34,821 bases of DNA from positions 1 through 34,821 of the forward strand of contig ONPU01000018.1 of NCBI GenBank assembly GCA_900319795.1, in the 5' to 3' direction. This document shows, one piece after another, positions 8,015 to 17,402 of this stretch. This stretch comes from an uncultured Eubacteriales bacterium. Lineage in GTDB: Bacteria; Bacillota; Clostridia; Lachnospirales; Lachnospiraceae. The notes beneath the pieces were generated by a model, which was given only the letters and a program-made list of their open reading frames with translations, was not told the origin of the DNA and did no database searches. A program made the position numbers and the translations under genes. How positions within the stretch are numbered: the stretch's first letter is position 1; the number at the start of each line of letters is the position of its first letter.

Positions 8015-11000
8015 GCTCCGCCCCCTTCCTTCTTTTCGGCTTTCGCCTCGTCTATGGCTTTCGCCTCGTCCTCCGCAACCTTACGGGCCGCGGCTTCTTT
8101 TTCCTCATCGGTCATGTTCGCCTTTTTCTCGGCCTCATGCGCGTTCATCAATTCAGGATAGAGTTCTTTCAGGTTGATTTTTCCGTCTTCTATCAGTTTC
8201 AGAAGGATATCGTCCGATGCGGGATCGAACTGAGTTCCTCTGCCCTTCTTCAGCTCATTGATGACGTAGTCGAGATCCATCTGTTTTCTGTAAATACGGT
8301 TCGCCGTCATTGCGTCAAATGCGTCGGCTGTTCCGATAATCCTCGCGAAGAGCGGAATCTCTTCTCCCTTCAGCCCCTGGGGATAACCCCGCCCGTCATA
8401 CCGTTCATGATGATACAGGGCGCCTTCCACAACGTGATCCAGAATCGTAAATCCTTTCAGAATATCTCCGCCGCGGCTGGTGTGGGATTTCATGACGCCG
8501 TATTCTTCATCCGTGAGTCTTCCCGGCTTATTGAGAACGCTGTCAGGGATGCCGATCTTACCGATGTCGTGCATCTGCGCGGTTCTGCGAAGGCTCTTTA
8601 ATTCATTTTCGGAAAGGCCCATTTCCCGGCCGATCATAACGGAATAGGTCGCAACCCTCGCGGAGTGCTGCGCGGTACGGACGTCCTTCGCGTCAACGGC
8701 TTTCGCGATCGCGATAATCGTTTCATCGCCCATCTGTGCACGCTGTTTCATGACCTCAACTTCACGCCTTTGGACTTCCAGGGTCTTTCTCACCTGAGTC
8801 TTGACAACGAACCATGTGAACCAGGCAATCGCGCATGCCGCTGTGACCAGCATATAGATCTTAAACCAGCGGTTGTCATAGATCTCTTTTTCTTTTATGA
8901 CCTCATATCGACGCTCTTCCAGGATTTTCTTTTTGTTGCTGTCGAAAACAGCCAGATGCAAAGTATATTCTCCGCTCGGAAGGTTCGTATAGACAATGGA
9001 ACCGACCGTACTTTGCGGTGCAATCGTCCAACCATTTTCAAACCCCTCCAGGTAATAGCCGAGGTTTGGGTCCTGGATAGTGAAGTTGATCAGTTCCTGG
9101 TGGAATTCGATACGGCTGACGCCGCGCCCGACCACAATCGGAGTGCCCCTTTCGACCTTCCGGACCTCGCTGTCCATCGATACCGCCGGGATCAGCATAC
9201 GATAGGAACGGCCTTCGGCTCCGTACCTGTCCGTGTCGAGAATATAGACGCCGCGGTCGCAGCACAGGAACAGATCTCCCGAGCCGTCAGAGTAGTTCCA
9301 GGAGTTTGCTGTCAGTGTTCCGGTAAGACCTTTTCTGGCGTCCAGCAGCTCATAGCTGACCTCTGTCTTTTCTTCATCGAGGACGTCGTGGCGGTTCACA
9401 ACATAGATGCCCGAGCTTCCGGGTACGAAAAGCTTCTCGCCGTCCGCTGTCCAGAGGTCATAATTGTTAAAGTACGGGAAGCTGTCCAGAAGGCGGATCG
9501 TTCCCTCATCATTCATATAGCAGAGGCTGTTGCTGGTTACGATAAACATTCCGTCTGATTTCTTATCGCGGATTGTACGCAGAATCACTTCCGAGCTGAG
9601 GCCGTCCGCCTTCGTCAGCATCCGGGTCACTTCGTAATTCTCTATCACTGCGATTCCGTCACCGTCAGTACCGGCATAGATCTTCCCGTCAGGCATCTCT
9701 GTGACGGTAAGAACCATCGACTGGATCTTCTTGTCCTCGTACCCGATCGTTTTGATAATCTCATGGTCCCGGATAAAGCAAAGGCCGGTATCGCCTGCCG
9801 CGACGATTGTCCCGTCCGACAATTCACTCACAAGCCTTGAACGGTTTCCGAAGCTGCCGTTGCTCTGGTTGTAGATATGCTGAGTCCCGTCTTTCTCTAT
9901 TTCCACAAGGCCCTGTCCGTATGTGCAGATCCACAGGCACTCCCTGCTGTCTGTAAAAATACAGCGGATGCGGATATCCTGAAACTGCTCGGTCAAAGAG
10001 TTGGTAATCTGTTTGCGAAGCTCCCCGTCGGCAATATCGAGTCCCTGATCCGTTCCGAAGTAATAGCGGTTTCCCCACTTCGTCACGCTGTTGACGACCC
10101 GTCCCTTCATGCCGATCGTGCTGTATACGTCTTTAAATGAAGACGGCGACAGGCGAAGAAGTCCGAGACGCGAGGATGTGAACCAGAAATTGTTCTGGTA
10201 GTCCACCATCATATGGTCAATGGAACTGTTAAAGGTATTGGTATTGATCGAACGGAAAAAGCCGCCCCTGTCCATGTAGCCGATACCGTTATCCGCCGTG
10301 ACGAAAATCTCCCCGTTATCCATAAAACGGATGTCCTGAAGAGACAGGAGTTTTTCACAGTTCACCGCTCTGAGATGCTTAAAATAGCCGGTGGAAATAT
10401 CATAGCTGTGAATCTTTCCTCCCGAAGTACCGGCATAGAGAATGCCGCCGTCGTCAAAGGCACAGCAGGAAAACGGGGTTTCATTTTCAGCCGTCTGAAG
10501 GGAGCAGGCGATCTTGCCTTCCCGAAGCAGAAACAGGCGTCCGTCCGCTGTCACGACGGCAACGTTTCCGAACTCATCTGCAGCGATGCGGTCGGAATAG
10601 TTGACCTCCGTCAGTGTGTTGATCTTTTTCAGTCCGCTGTTCAGGGAAAGGACCTGCATGCTGCCCGATGTACCGATATAATAATATCCGTCCGCTCCCT
10701 GCGTGATGCAGCGCACGGAGTTCGAAGGCAGGCCTTCATCCGTATCAATGACATTGACGATCTTTTCATTAATGGAAATGGAAAGACCGTTATCATTCGT
10801 CCCGATCCAGAGTCTTCCCTCTGAATCCACGAAAAGGCAGTTGACATTTCTTACGGATTCATAGGCATTCATCCAGCGGAATTCCTTGCCGTTATATCTG
10901 TAAAGACCGGCATATGTCCCGATCCACAGGATGCCGTCATTGGTCTCGACAATGTCGTTGGCTTCTCCGCAGGGCAGGCCGTTATTGCTGCTGAAGACCG

Positions 11001-11763
11001 TCTGTACATAGTCGTCATAGTCGATCGACGACTCCGTATTGACGGCAGCCTTAACACGGGTGCCTCCGGAAAAAAGAAGCGCAAACAGCACAATACCGGC
11101 CGTTATTTTAGGGCCGTTTCCGTGTTTTACGTGACGGGCTTCTTCCTCCTCCACCTCTTCGGCAATTTCCTCATAAGGATATTCGTCTTTCCGGTCGGAA
11201 GCAGTCTCTTTGTCATTGTTTTTCCGGGTCAGGCGCACAAGTTTGGTGCATATGAACACCATCCCCAAAATGAGGACCTTGTCCACGAATTCCGTATAGA
11301 ACTGCCCGACGATCATACAGGGAATCTTCGGATATCCCAGTTCTATAAGGAAATTCATCACGCCATCGCCCCAGAGATTGCCTGTGGAGCCGTTATAATA
11401 GATCAGATTGAGGGGCGCGGAAACCACCAGGCAGACGATCGCGACCATTGAACTCACGGACATGGTTCCGAACGCGTCGTTCATCATCCCTCTTTTTCCG
11501 GCTTCACCGACGATGACGGCAATCGCGATACTCGTAAATGCATAGATATAGGAAATGTTATTGTAGAACCCGTATATGAGATTTCCGGTCACACCTACAA
11601 TCGAACCGACAACCGGCCCGCCCACATAGGCGGCCAGAGCGGTTCCGAACGAATCCAGCCAGAGCGGCAGCTGGTAGTGGAGCGCAAAAAGACGTCCCCC
11701 TACATTCAGAAGAATACAGAGGCAGACAAAGGATATAATTTTATATAACTTCCAATCTTTCAC
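8011..11763 (-). CDS. Membrane receptor: ECF-S-like domain, beta-propeller, Y_Y_Y and HD-GYP phosphodiesterase
   Basis: A 1250-residue chimera. Residues ~1-190 form a multi-pass membrane domain with LWLDSFGTALAAYVGGPVVG, resembling ECF S-component or substrate-sensing membrane modules. A further membrane segment lies at ~228-245. Residues ~250-860 are many Reg_prop-like propeller repeats (for example DGILWIGTYAGLYRYNG and SEGRLWIGTNDNGLS), followed by a Y_Y_Y-like domain and another membrane helix near 970. The C-terminal HD-GYP domain has HDIGKIGIPD with His1065 and Asp1066, and HHERYDGRGYP with GYP at 1126-1128, so it is predicted active on cyclic di-GMP. A Lys/Ala/Glu-rich tail of ~44 residues follows. 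The GTG start at 11763 has only a weak AGGGG upstream. It sits between two binding-protein genes and overlaps the second, implying one signalling unit. Confidence 0.88.
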   Translation of the reverse strand: MKDWKLYKIISFVCLCILLNVGGRLFALHYQLPLWLDSFGTALAAYVGGPVVGSIVGVTGNLIYGFYNNISYIYAFTSIAIAVIVGEAGKRGMMNDAFGTMSVSSMVAIVCLVVSAPLNLIYYNGSTGNLWGDGVMNFLIELGYPKIPCMIVGQFYTEFVDKVLILGMVFICTKLVRLTRKNNDKETASDRKDEYPYEEIAEEVEEEEARHVKHGNGPKITAGIVLFALLFSGGTRVKAAVNTESSIDYDDYVQTVFSSNNGLPCGEANDIVETNDGILWIGTYAGLYRYNGKEFRWMNAYESVRNVNCLFVDSEGRLWIGTNDNGLSISINEKIVNVIDTDEGLPSNSVRCITQGADGYYYIGTSGSMQVLSLNSGLKKINTLTEVNYSDRIAADEFGNVAVVTADGRLFLLREGKIACSLQTAENETPFSCCAFDDGGILYAGTSGGKIHSYDISTGYFKHLRAVNCEKLLSLQDIRFMDNGEIFVTADNGIGYMDRGGFFRSINTNTFNSSIDHMMVDYQNNFWFTSSRLGLLRLSPSSFKDVYSTIGMKGRVVNSVTKWGNRYYFGTDQGLDIADGELRKQITNSLTEQFQDIRIRCIFTDSRECLWICTYGQGLVEIEKDGTQHIYNQSNGSFGNRSRLVSELSDGTIVAAGDTGLCFIRDHEIIKTIGYEDKKIQSMVLTVTEMPDGKIYAGTDGDGIAVIENYEVTRMLTKADGLSSEVILRTIRDKKSDGMFIVTSNSLCYMNDEGTIRLLDSFPYFNNYDLWTADGEKLFVPGSSGIYVVNRHDVLDEEKTEVSYELLDARKGLTGTLTANSWNYSDGSGDLFLCCDRGVYILDTDRYGAEGRSYRMLIPAVSMDSEVRKVERGTPIVVGRGVSRIEFHQELINFTIQDPNLGYYLEGFENGWTIAPQSTVGSIVYTNLPSGEYTLHLAVFDSNKKKILEERRYEVIKEKEIYDNRWFKIYMLVTAACAIAWFTWFVVKTQVRKTLEVQRREVEVMKQRAQMGDETIIAIAKAVDAKDVRTAQHSARVATYSVMIGREMGLSENELKSLRRTAQMHDIGKIGIPDSVLNKPGRLTDEEYGVMKSHTSRGGDILKGFTILDHVVEGALYHHERYDGRGYPQGLKGEEIPLFARIIGTADAFDAMTANRIYRKQMDLDYVINELKKGRGTQFDPASDDILLKLIEDGKINLKELYPELMNAHEAEKKANMTDEEKEAAARKVAEDEAKAIDEAKAEKKEGGGA

Positions 11764-11783
11764 GTAACGGTTCAGCCCCTTTT

Positions 11784-12773
11784 CTATACTCCCAGACGGG
11801 CGGCATAGTCTGTATACTCATCAAACCAGGCCTCGTAAGTGCCGTCTTTCACCACTTCGTCAATCACACCGTTCACAAAATACATCAGCATCAGTTCATC
11901 CTTCGGGCCGGCAATTCTGTCTCCCCAATACTGCTCTTCCAACGAATAGCCGATTCCCTCTATGAATGTCAGGCCGCATCCCGGATTATTGCTGATGTAA
12001 ATCGAAGCTGTTTCAATATCTGCCGCGGCAGCGTCAACCTCTCCCTTCTCAAGAGCCGTATAGATCTCACTCATGTTATTAAATCTGCGGAACTGTCTGT
12101 AATTCATCACATGCTCCGCCAGAAGGCTCTCCTGAACGGAACCGCTCTGGGCAGCCAGATTCTTCCCGGCAAGGTCCTCTTCGGAACGGATCCTGTCGCG
12201 GTCCTCCTCCCGGATGAGAATCCCGACATTGGCGGTTTCATCCGTAAAATGATATCCCTTCGACATCTCCAGTATTCCCGCTCTGGCCGGCGTAAATGAT
12301 ACGCCCGATATGATCAGGTCGTTTGTTCCGTTGGCCACAGAGGCAAGCGCGTCGGAAAAGTCGAGCGGAACGATCCGAAGTTCTACTCCCATGCGCTCCG
12401 CAATCAGGCGGGCGAGTTCCATATCCGCTCCAACGTACTGCTCCTCACCTTCCAGCGAAGGATCGATAAATTCCTGCGGCGAATAATAGGGCTCTGTGGC
12501 CACGGTCAGGTAGCCTCTCTCCCGGATGATGAAAAGTCTGCCTTCTGCATTTTCCGGAATGCCGCCGGACACATCCATGGACTCATCCACGAAGCCGAAC
12601 TCATTTTCATGATAAAGAGATTCCGTCTCTTCCGAACTGTTCGTCTCCGGGACGGCCGTTCCCTCCGCTTCCTTCAGCCCGGGCTGCGCGCACGCACTAA
12701 GCAGCAGTACCGTGCTCATCAGTACCGCTGTCTTTATGATTCCTGCTCTTTTGTTGAATTTTCCGAATCTCAT
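11784..12773 (-). CDS. Extracellular solute-binding lipoprotein (PBPb, amino-acid type)
   Basis: A 329-residue lipoprotein with lipobox LLSAC (Cys28), a linker of ~45 residues rich in Glu and Ser, and a family 3 solute-binding domain: GYLTVATEPYYSPQEFID, YVGADMELARLIAERMG, SFTPARAGILEMSKGY and DLAGKNLAAQSGSVQESLL. Such proteins bind amino acids or other polar ligands at the cell surface. No permease or ATPase gene accompanies it. It is the first gene of a three-gene operon ending in a BMP-family protein, with 20 bases to the HD-GYP receptor gene. It may therefore deliver a ligand signal to that receptor (inference). It has its own promoter. Confidence 0.87.
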   Translation of the reverse strand: MRFGKFNKRAGIIKTAVLMSTVLLLSACAQPGLKEAEGTAVPETNSSEETESLYHENEFGFVDESMDVSGGIPENAEGRLFIIRERGYLTVATEPYYSPQEFIDPSLEGEEQYVGADMELARLIAERMGVELRIVPLDFSDALASVANGTNDLIISGVSFTPARAGILEMSKGYHFTDETANVGILIREEDRDRIRSEEDLAGKNLAAQSGSVQESLLAEHVMNYRQFRRFNNMSEIYTALEKGEVDAAAADIETASIYISNNPGCGLTFIEGIGYSLEEQYWGDRIAGPKDELMLMYFVNGVIDEVVKDGTYEAWFDEYTDYAARLGV

Positions 12774-12817
12774 ACTGCTTATTAAAAATAATCTGAATTC
12801 GATGCTAAGCCGATTAT

Positions 12818-12846
12818 ATTATACTATGCAAAATCAACGGGCACAA
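12818..12846 (-). promoter_or_regulatory. Promoter of the binding-protein/HD-GYP operon
   Basis: On the minus strand, TTGTGC (12846-12841), a 17-base spacer and TATAAT (12823-12818). A second overlapping TATAAT lies at 12818-12813. It sits ~45 bases upstream of the lipoprotein ATG. Confidence 0.65.
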
Positions 12847-12864
12847 TATTTCGGCAGTTTTTAT

Positions 12865-13755
12865 TTACGCGTCATACTGAAATCCGCTGGGCTCGCCGAT
12901 CGGCTGATCCAGCAGTTCGGGATGTTCAAAAATATGCTTGACGAGCTTCAGGCTCCTCGCGAAGTAGAAGCCGTCCGCGATTCTCTCATCCAGCGTCACT
13001 CCGAGATCCACCACGGTACGGATTTCCTTTGTTCCGTCTTCCATAAGCATTTCTTCCTTATGGATGGTCCCGAGCGTCACCATGATACTGCAGGTGCCGT
13101 AATTGCTCAGGTGATGGTAGACGGATTTGCAGCGGATGCTTCCGAGGTTTGAAAGAAGAACCGAGGTGTAATTCGGATCCCCTTCCGTCAGGAAGTCCGG
13201 GTTGATTCCCCAGAAGTCCATAATGCGGACGCCCTTTATCGCTGCCGCCATAATCGGCCTCGGAAGAGCGGCGAATTGATCCAGAAGTTCGTCCACACCG
13301 CCGGTCGCGTGCTCACTTTTACGGGCTTCCCGCACATCCCCGTATATTCTTTTGCTGATCGTGTCGATGGTGTCGTCGTCTTCCGCCTTCAGCACCATCA
13401 GCGCCTCTTCCGCGCCGTCCGCGAAACGTCTTTTGGCGACGAAACTCAGCGTGATGTCATTGTGCTCGTAGTGCCGGTATCCCTGAACGAAGCAGTTCAT
13501 CTTCGGCCGTTCTTTCAGCATTCGGGCAATCGCGGCAACGACACAGTGAAATACAGTCGTCTTGTAGTCGGGATGCTCCTCATTTTTCTTTTCGATATAG
13601 GACATCAGGTCCGTCACGTCGATCACGTCCTGCAGGAAGACCTCGCAGTCCGTTCTTCTCGGCCAGAGAGCTGCCATCACGGTCTGCAGCCCCGGCTGTT
13701 TCACGAATTTCGCGTCCCTGCGGTCTTTCGGATTTCTTTTACCGGATCGTGCCAT
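12865..13755 (-). CDS. E2-like (2-oxoacid dehydrogenase acyltransferase fold) protein, non-canonical active site
   Basis: A 296-residue protein with the catalytic-domain fold of E2 acyltransferases and chloramphenicol acetyltransferase, without lipoyl or E1/E3-binding domains. Family-like segments are DVTDLMSYI, TVFHCVVAAIARML, VLLSNLGSI and VVDLGVTLDERIADG. In E2 enzymes the last motif is DHRxxDG and its histidine is the catalytic base; here residue 257 is Glu (DERIADG at 256-262). It may have another acyl-transfer mechanism or be non-catalytic. It begins five bases after the acyl-CoA ligase, so the pair likely works together on an activated acyl group (inference). The substrate is unknown. 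Confidence 0.75.
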   Translation of the reverse strand: MARSGKRNPKDRRDAKFVKQPGLQTVMAALWPRRTDCEVFLQDVIDVTDLMSYIEKKNEEHPDYKTTVFHCVVAAIARMLKERPKMNCFVQGYRHYEHNDITLSFVAKRRFADGAEEALMVLKAEDDDTIDTISKRIYGDVREARKSEHATGGVDELLDQFAALPRPIMAAAIKGVRIMDFWGINPDFLTEGDPNYTSVLLSNLGSIRCKSVYHHLSNYGTCSIMVTLGTIHKEEMLMEDGTKEIRTVVDLGVTLDERIADGFYFARSLKLVKHIFEHPELLDQPIGEPSGFQYDA

Positions 13756-13760
13756 GTTCT

Positions 13761-15458
13761 TTATTCCTTTCCCACTTCGTTTTCGGCTTCTTCTTCCAGT
13801 TTCCTGTACGCGACCTTTCCGACCAGCGTTTTCGGAAGCTCTTTTCTGAAAATAATCTCCCTCGGCAGGGCATAAGCCGCCACATGGAGCCTCATTTCAT
13901 CCATGATTTTCTGTTTCAGGGCATCGTCTCCCTCAATGCCGTCACGAGGCACCACATAGGCCCGGATCCTGTGCATCCGCTTGCGGTCGGGGACTCCGAT
14001 CACGCAGGAGTATGCCACTTCCGGAACGGCGTCGATCGCGTTTTCCAGGATGGAGGGGTACACGTTGTATCCGTTCGTAATGATCATTCTCTTCAGCCGC
14101 TGCCGGAAGTAGACGAATCCGTCCTCGTCCATATATCCGAGGTCGCCGCTGTACATCCATATACGGCCGTCCGAAAGCGTCCTCAGCGTTTCGGCATTTT
14201 CCGAAGGATTGTCATAGTAGCCGAGCATGACCGTCGGTCCGCTGATGATGATTTCGCCTTCCTCGCCGCGCGGCAGTTCCTCATCCGTCCCCGGCTTCAC
14301 GATGCAGTAGAGCGTATCCGGAAACGGAATGCCGATACTGCCTTCCCTGTATTCGTCTCTGGGTGTCAGGCAGCTCGCCGTCACGCATTCGGTCAGGCCG
14401 TAGCCTTCGCGCACCTGAATGCGGGCATTGTGTTCCCTAAGGAACGTGTCGACCTTCTTCTTCAGCTCCACGGACAGGCTGTCCCCTCCGCAGAACATGC
14501 CCATAAGGAAACTCAGGTCCTTTCCGTCAAGCTGGGGCATATGCAGAAGGGCCTCAAAGATGGTCGGAACACCGGCAAGGAAATTCGGCTTTTTCCGGAT
14601 CATCATTTCCGCATAGGATTTGATATTGAATGCCGGCATCAGGATGCACTCCGCACCGTGGGTCAGAATCGTATGGATATTGATGCCGAGCCCGAACCCG
14701 TGGAACACCGGCATGCAGCTCAGCATGGTCCGTCCCGCGCCGAGGTCTACACCGATCGCTTCGGCGGCCTGGCAGGAGAGAGCGTTGAAATTGAAATCGC
14801 TCAGGCGGATTCCTTTGGGAATGCCGCTTGTCCCACCGCTGTAAAGGATGACGGACGTTCTGTTTTTGTCAAATAAAATCTCCGGCAGCTTTGGCGCGTT
14901 CTTTCCCTCGCCTTTTTGCAGGAACTTCTTCCACAGGATGCCCCCGTCCCGTCCGGGGAATTTCATGGCCGCCCTCCCTTTTGTCGCCGAAAACGCGAGC
15001 GCCATATGCGGCGGCAGTTCATCCTGCATGCGGGTGACAATCACCTGTACTGGATAACCGACTTTTTCAACGGCACTTTTGACATTTTCATAGAAGAGAT
15101 CAAAAGTGAGGATATATCTGCTCTTAGTCAGGCTGAGATAAAACGCGATCTCATTGACCGCGGACTGGGGATGGACCATATTGGCCAAAGCCCCGATCCG
15201 GTTGATCGCGTAAAAAGCGTCCAGCGCCTGCGGCGTGTTCGGCATGCAGATCGTCACGGCGTCCCCGGCATTTACCCCTTCCATAAGAAGGGCACGCGCC
15301 GTTCTTTCGATCTTCGCTATAAACCGCCTGTAGCTTGTCTTCTTGTTGAAGAATTCATAGGCAGGCATATCCGGCGCGTTTTCCGCCGCCTGCCGGACCA
15401 TCTCGAACATGGTCATCTCAGGATATTCCAGATGGTCTCTCTGTCTGTACGGTTCCAA
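13761..15458 (-). CDS. AMP-forming acyl-CoA ligase/synthetase
   Basis: A 565-residue ANL-family adenylating enzyme that activates a carboxylic acid, probably a fatty acid, with ATP and then CoA. Visible are the P-loop core SVILYSGGTSGIPKGI, the A5-like motif REGYGLTE, the A7-like YSGDLGYMDEDGFVYF, the hinge FRQRLKRMIITNGYNVYPS and the C-terminal catalytic Lys in LVGKVAYRKL. The start appears to be a TTG at 15458 with GAAGGAG upstream; the first ATG lies 14 codons later in a conserved-looking stretch. No signal peptide is present. It lies 28 bases after birA and five before the E2-like gene. The chain-length preference cannot be judged. Confidence 0.88.
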   Translation of the reverse strand: MEPYRQRDHLEYPEMTMFEMVRQAAENAPDMPAYEFFNKKTSYRRFIAKIERTARALLMEGVNAGDAVTICMPNTPQALDAFYAINRIGALANMVHPQSAVNEIAFYLSLTKSRYILTFDLFYENVKSAVEKVGYPVQVIVTRMQDELPPHMALAFSATKGRAAMKFPGRDGGILWKKFLQKGEGKNAPKLPEILFDKNRTSVILYSGGTSGIPKGIRLSDFNFNALSCQAAEAIGVDLGAGRTMLSCMPVFHGFGLGINIHTILTHGAECILMPAFNIKSYAEMMIRKKPNFLAGVPTIFEALLHMPQLDGKDLSFLMGMFCGGDSLSVELKKKVDTFLREHNARIQVREGYGLTECVTASCLTPRDEYREGSIGIPFPDTLYCIVKPGTDEELPRGEEGEIIISGPTVMLGYYDNPSENAETLRTLSDGRIWMYSGDLGYMDEDGFVYFRQRLKRMIITNGYNVYPSILENAIDAVPEVAYSCVIGVPDRKRMHRIRAYVVPRDGIEGDDALKQKIMDEMRLHVAAYALPREIIFRKELPKTLVGKVAYRKLEEEAENEVGKE

Positions 15459-15486
15459 AACTCGAAATCTCCTTCACTAAACAATT

Positions 15487-16347
15487 CTATACATAACCGT
15501 AAAGGCCGCGGACGGACACTTCTCCGGAACTGATATATACGCGTTCCGAACGGCCGTCCTCCCCGGCACGGTCGACGGCAAGCCTGCCGAAATCATCGAT
15601 CCCGCGCGCAATGCCGGTATAAGGTCCGGCGGGGTCTTCCACGCGCACATCCCGTTCCTTATTGACAAGGATCGCGTTATAACGCTCCTTCACCGTATGA
15701 AGGTCCCGTTTTTCAAGAAAATGCTGATAATTGAAGGCAAATCTGCGCAGCACGGAAGCCGTGATCCGCGCGGGCGAAACCTCCTCATTAAGAAACATGC
15801 GAAGAGAGAGAGCCTTATCCTTCAGCTCCCCGTCAAAGGACGGGTTATTCACGTTGATCCCGGTTCCGACTATGACATAGGGAATGTCTGTCCCTTTTCG
15901 GAAAAAAGCCTCCGTAAGAATTCCGCAGATCTTTTTGGACCCGATGACGACGTCGTTGGGCCATTTAATGGATGCGCCCGCATGATAGAGCCCGTTTACG
16001 GCCTCCGCGACTGAAAGCCCCATAAGGAGGGTCAGCATCGAAATATTTTCCACGGGTACAGACGGCCTTAAAAGAAACGAAAAATAAGCGGATTCTCCCA
16101 TCGGGGATTCCCATGTTCTGCCGAGTCTTCCCTTGCCCGCGGTCTGCTCAGCGGCCGCTGCCGTAAGGCCTTCCGGAAGCTCTTCGCTGTCTTTTAAGGC
16201 GCGGATCCTTCTTTTCAGTTCCTCGTTGGTCGAGTCCACGCTCCTCATAGGAAGCACAGTAAAAAAACCGTCCGCTTCACTCTCAAGGACTTCTTTCAAT
16301 TCAAAGGGCCACGCGTCGAAACACCCTGTTTCTCCCGCCGGGCTCAC
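15487..16347 (-). CDS. birA: Biotin--[biotin carboxyl carrier protein] ligase, monofunctional
   Basis: A 286-residue biotin protein ligase that makes biotinyl-AMP and attaches biotin to a lysine of carboxylase carrier domains. Motifs are [12 protein letters not shown], the adenylate loop [32 protein letters not shown] and [11 protein letters not shown]. Only ~35 residues precede the catalytic domain, so the N-terminal helix-turn-helix of repressor-type BirA is absent and the protein is not expected to be a transcription factor. It starts with GTG, overlapping the argF stop (GTGA), which suggests translational coupling. Confidence 0.93.
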   Translation of the reverse strand: MSPAGETGCFDAWPFELKEVLESEADGFFTVLPMRSVDSTNEELKRRIRALKDSEELPEGLTAAAAEQTAGKGRLGRTWESPMGESAYFSFLLRPSVPVENISMLTLLMGLSVAEAVNGLYHAGASIKWPNDVVIGSKKICGILTEAFFRKGTDIPYVIVGTGINVNNPSFDGELKDKALSLRMFLNEEVSPARITASVLRRFAFNYQHFLEKRDLHTVKERYNAILVNKERDVRVEDPAGPYTGIARGIDDFGRLAVDRAGEDGRSERVYISSGEVSVRGLYGYV

Positions 16348-17375
16348 AGTGTCGCCACCATCACGGCTTTAATGGTGTGCATGCGGTTTTCCGCCTCGTC
16401 AAAGACCACGGACTGCTTTGACTCAAAGACTTCATCCGTCACTTCCATTGCGTCGAGGCCGAATTTTTCGTGAATCTTTCTGCCGATTCCCGTTCCCAGA
16501 TCGTGGAAAGCCGGCAGGCAGTGCATAAAGATCGCCTGCGGTCCCGCGTTTTCCATCACATCGGCTGTCACCTGATAGGGCAGGAGAGCTTTGATGCGTT
16601 CCTCCCAGACTTCTTCGGGTTCGCCCATCGAAACCCAGACATCCGTGTAGATAACGTCGGCGCCTCTGGTTCCCTCTTCCACGTCTTCCGTCAGCGTGAT
16701 CGATCCGCCGCTCTCCGCTGCCCAGGCGCGGCATTCCTCCACCAGCTTTTCATTCGGGAAATATTCCTTCGACGTGCATGCCGTAAAATGCATCCCGAGC
16801 TTCGCGCAGGTGACCATCAGCGAATTGCCCATGTTGTAACGGGCGTCTCCCATGTACGTCAGCTTCCGGCCTTCAAGGTCGCCAAAATGTTCCTTCACGG
16901 TCAGCATATCCGCCAGCATCTGCGTCGGATGGTATTCATTGGTCAGACCGTTCCAGACCGGTACGCCCGAGTACTTCGCGAGATCTTCCACGATGGTCTG
17001 TTCAAAACCGCGGTATTCGATTCCGTCAAACATGCGTCCGAGCACGCGCGCCGTATCCGCGATGCTTTCTTTCTTGCCGATCTGAGATCCGGACGGATCA
17101 AGATAGGTGACGTTCATGCCCATATCATAGGCCGCCACTTCAAACGAGCAGCGTGTACGGGTGCTGGTCTTTTCAAATATGAGCGCGATATTCTTATGCG
17201 GGCGGTCATAGTCGTAGATCCCCGCTTTCTTTTTCGCCTTCAGTTCGGCGGCAAGATCGATAAAATAGAGAATTTCCTCTTTGGTGAAATCCCTCAGCGT
17301 AAGGAAATTTCTTCCTTTCAGCCCCGTGGCGATCTCTTCTTTACTCATGGCCGCAGCATTTTTCAGATCTGACAT
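16344..17375 (-). CDS. argF: Ornithine carbamoyltransferase
   Basis: A 343-residue enzyme joining carbamoyl phosphate and ornithine to give citrulline in arginine synthesis, or running in reverse in arginine breakdown. The carbamoyl-phosphate loop [13 protein letters not shown], the HPTQ motif ([13 protein letters not shown]), the ornithine loop [16 protein letters not shown] and the catalytic HCLPAFHD are all intact. The ATG at 17375 has GGAGG nine bases upstream. No other arginine genes adjoin it, so the catabolic form (arcB) cannot be excluded. It lies inside the pfkA operon between a SpoU methylase and birA. Confidence 0.96.
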   Translation of the reverse strand: MSDLKNAAAMSKEEIATGLKGRNFLTLRDFTKEEILYFIDLAAELKAKKKAGIYDYDRPHKNIALIFEKTSTRTRCSFEVAAYDMGMNVTYLDPSGSQIGKKESIADTARVLGRMFDGIEYRGFEQTIVEDLAKYSGVPVWNGLTNEYHPTQMLADMLTVKEHFGDLEGRKLTYMGDARYNMGNSLMVTCAKLGMHFTACTSKEYFPNEKLVEECRAWAAESGGSITLTEDVEEGTRGADVIYTDVWVSMGEPEEVWEERIKALLPYQVTADVMENAGPQAIFMHCLPAFHDLGTGIGRKIHEKFGLDAMEVTDEVFESKQSVVFDEAENRMHTIKAVMVATL

Positions 17376-17402
17376 TATCCGGATCCTCCGTTCTTTCTTT
17401 CA

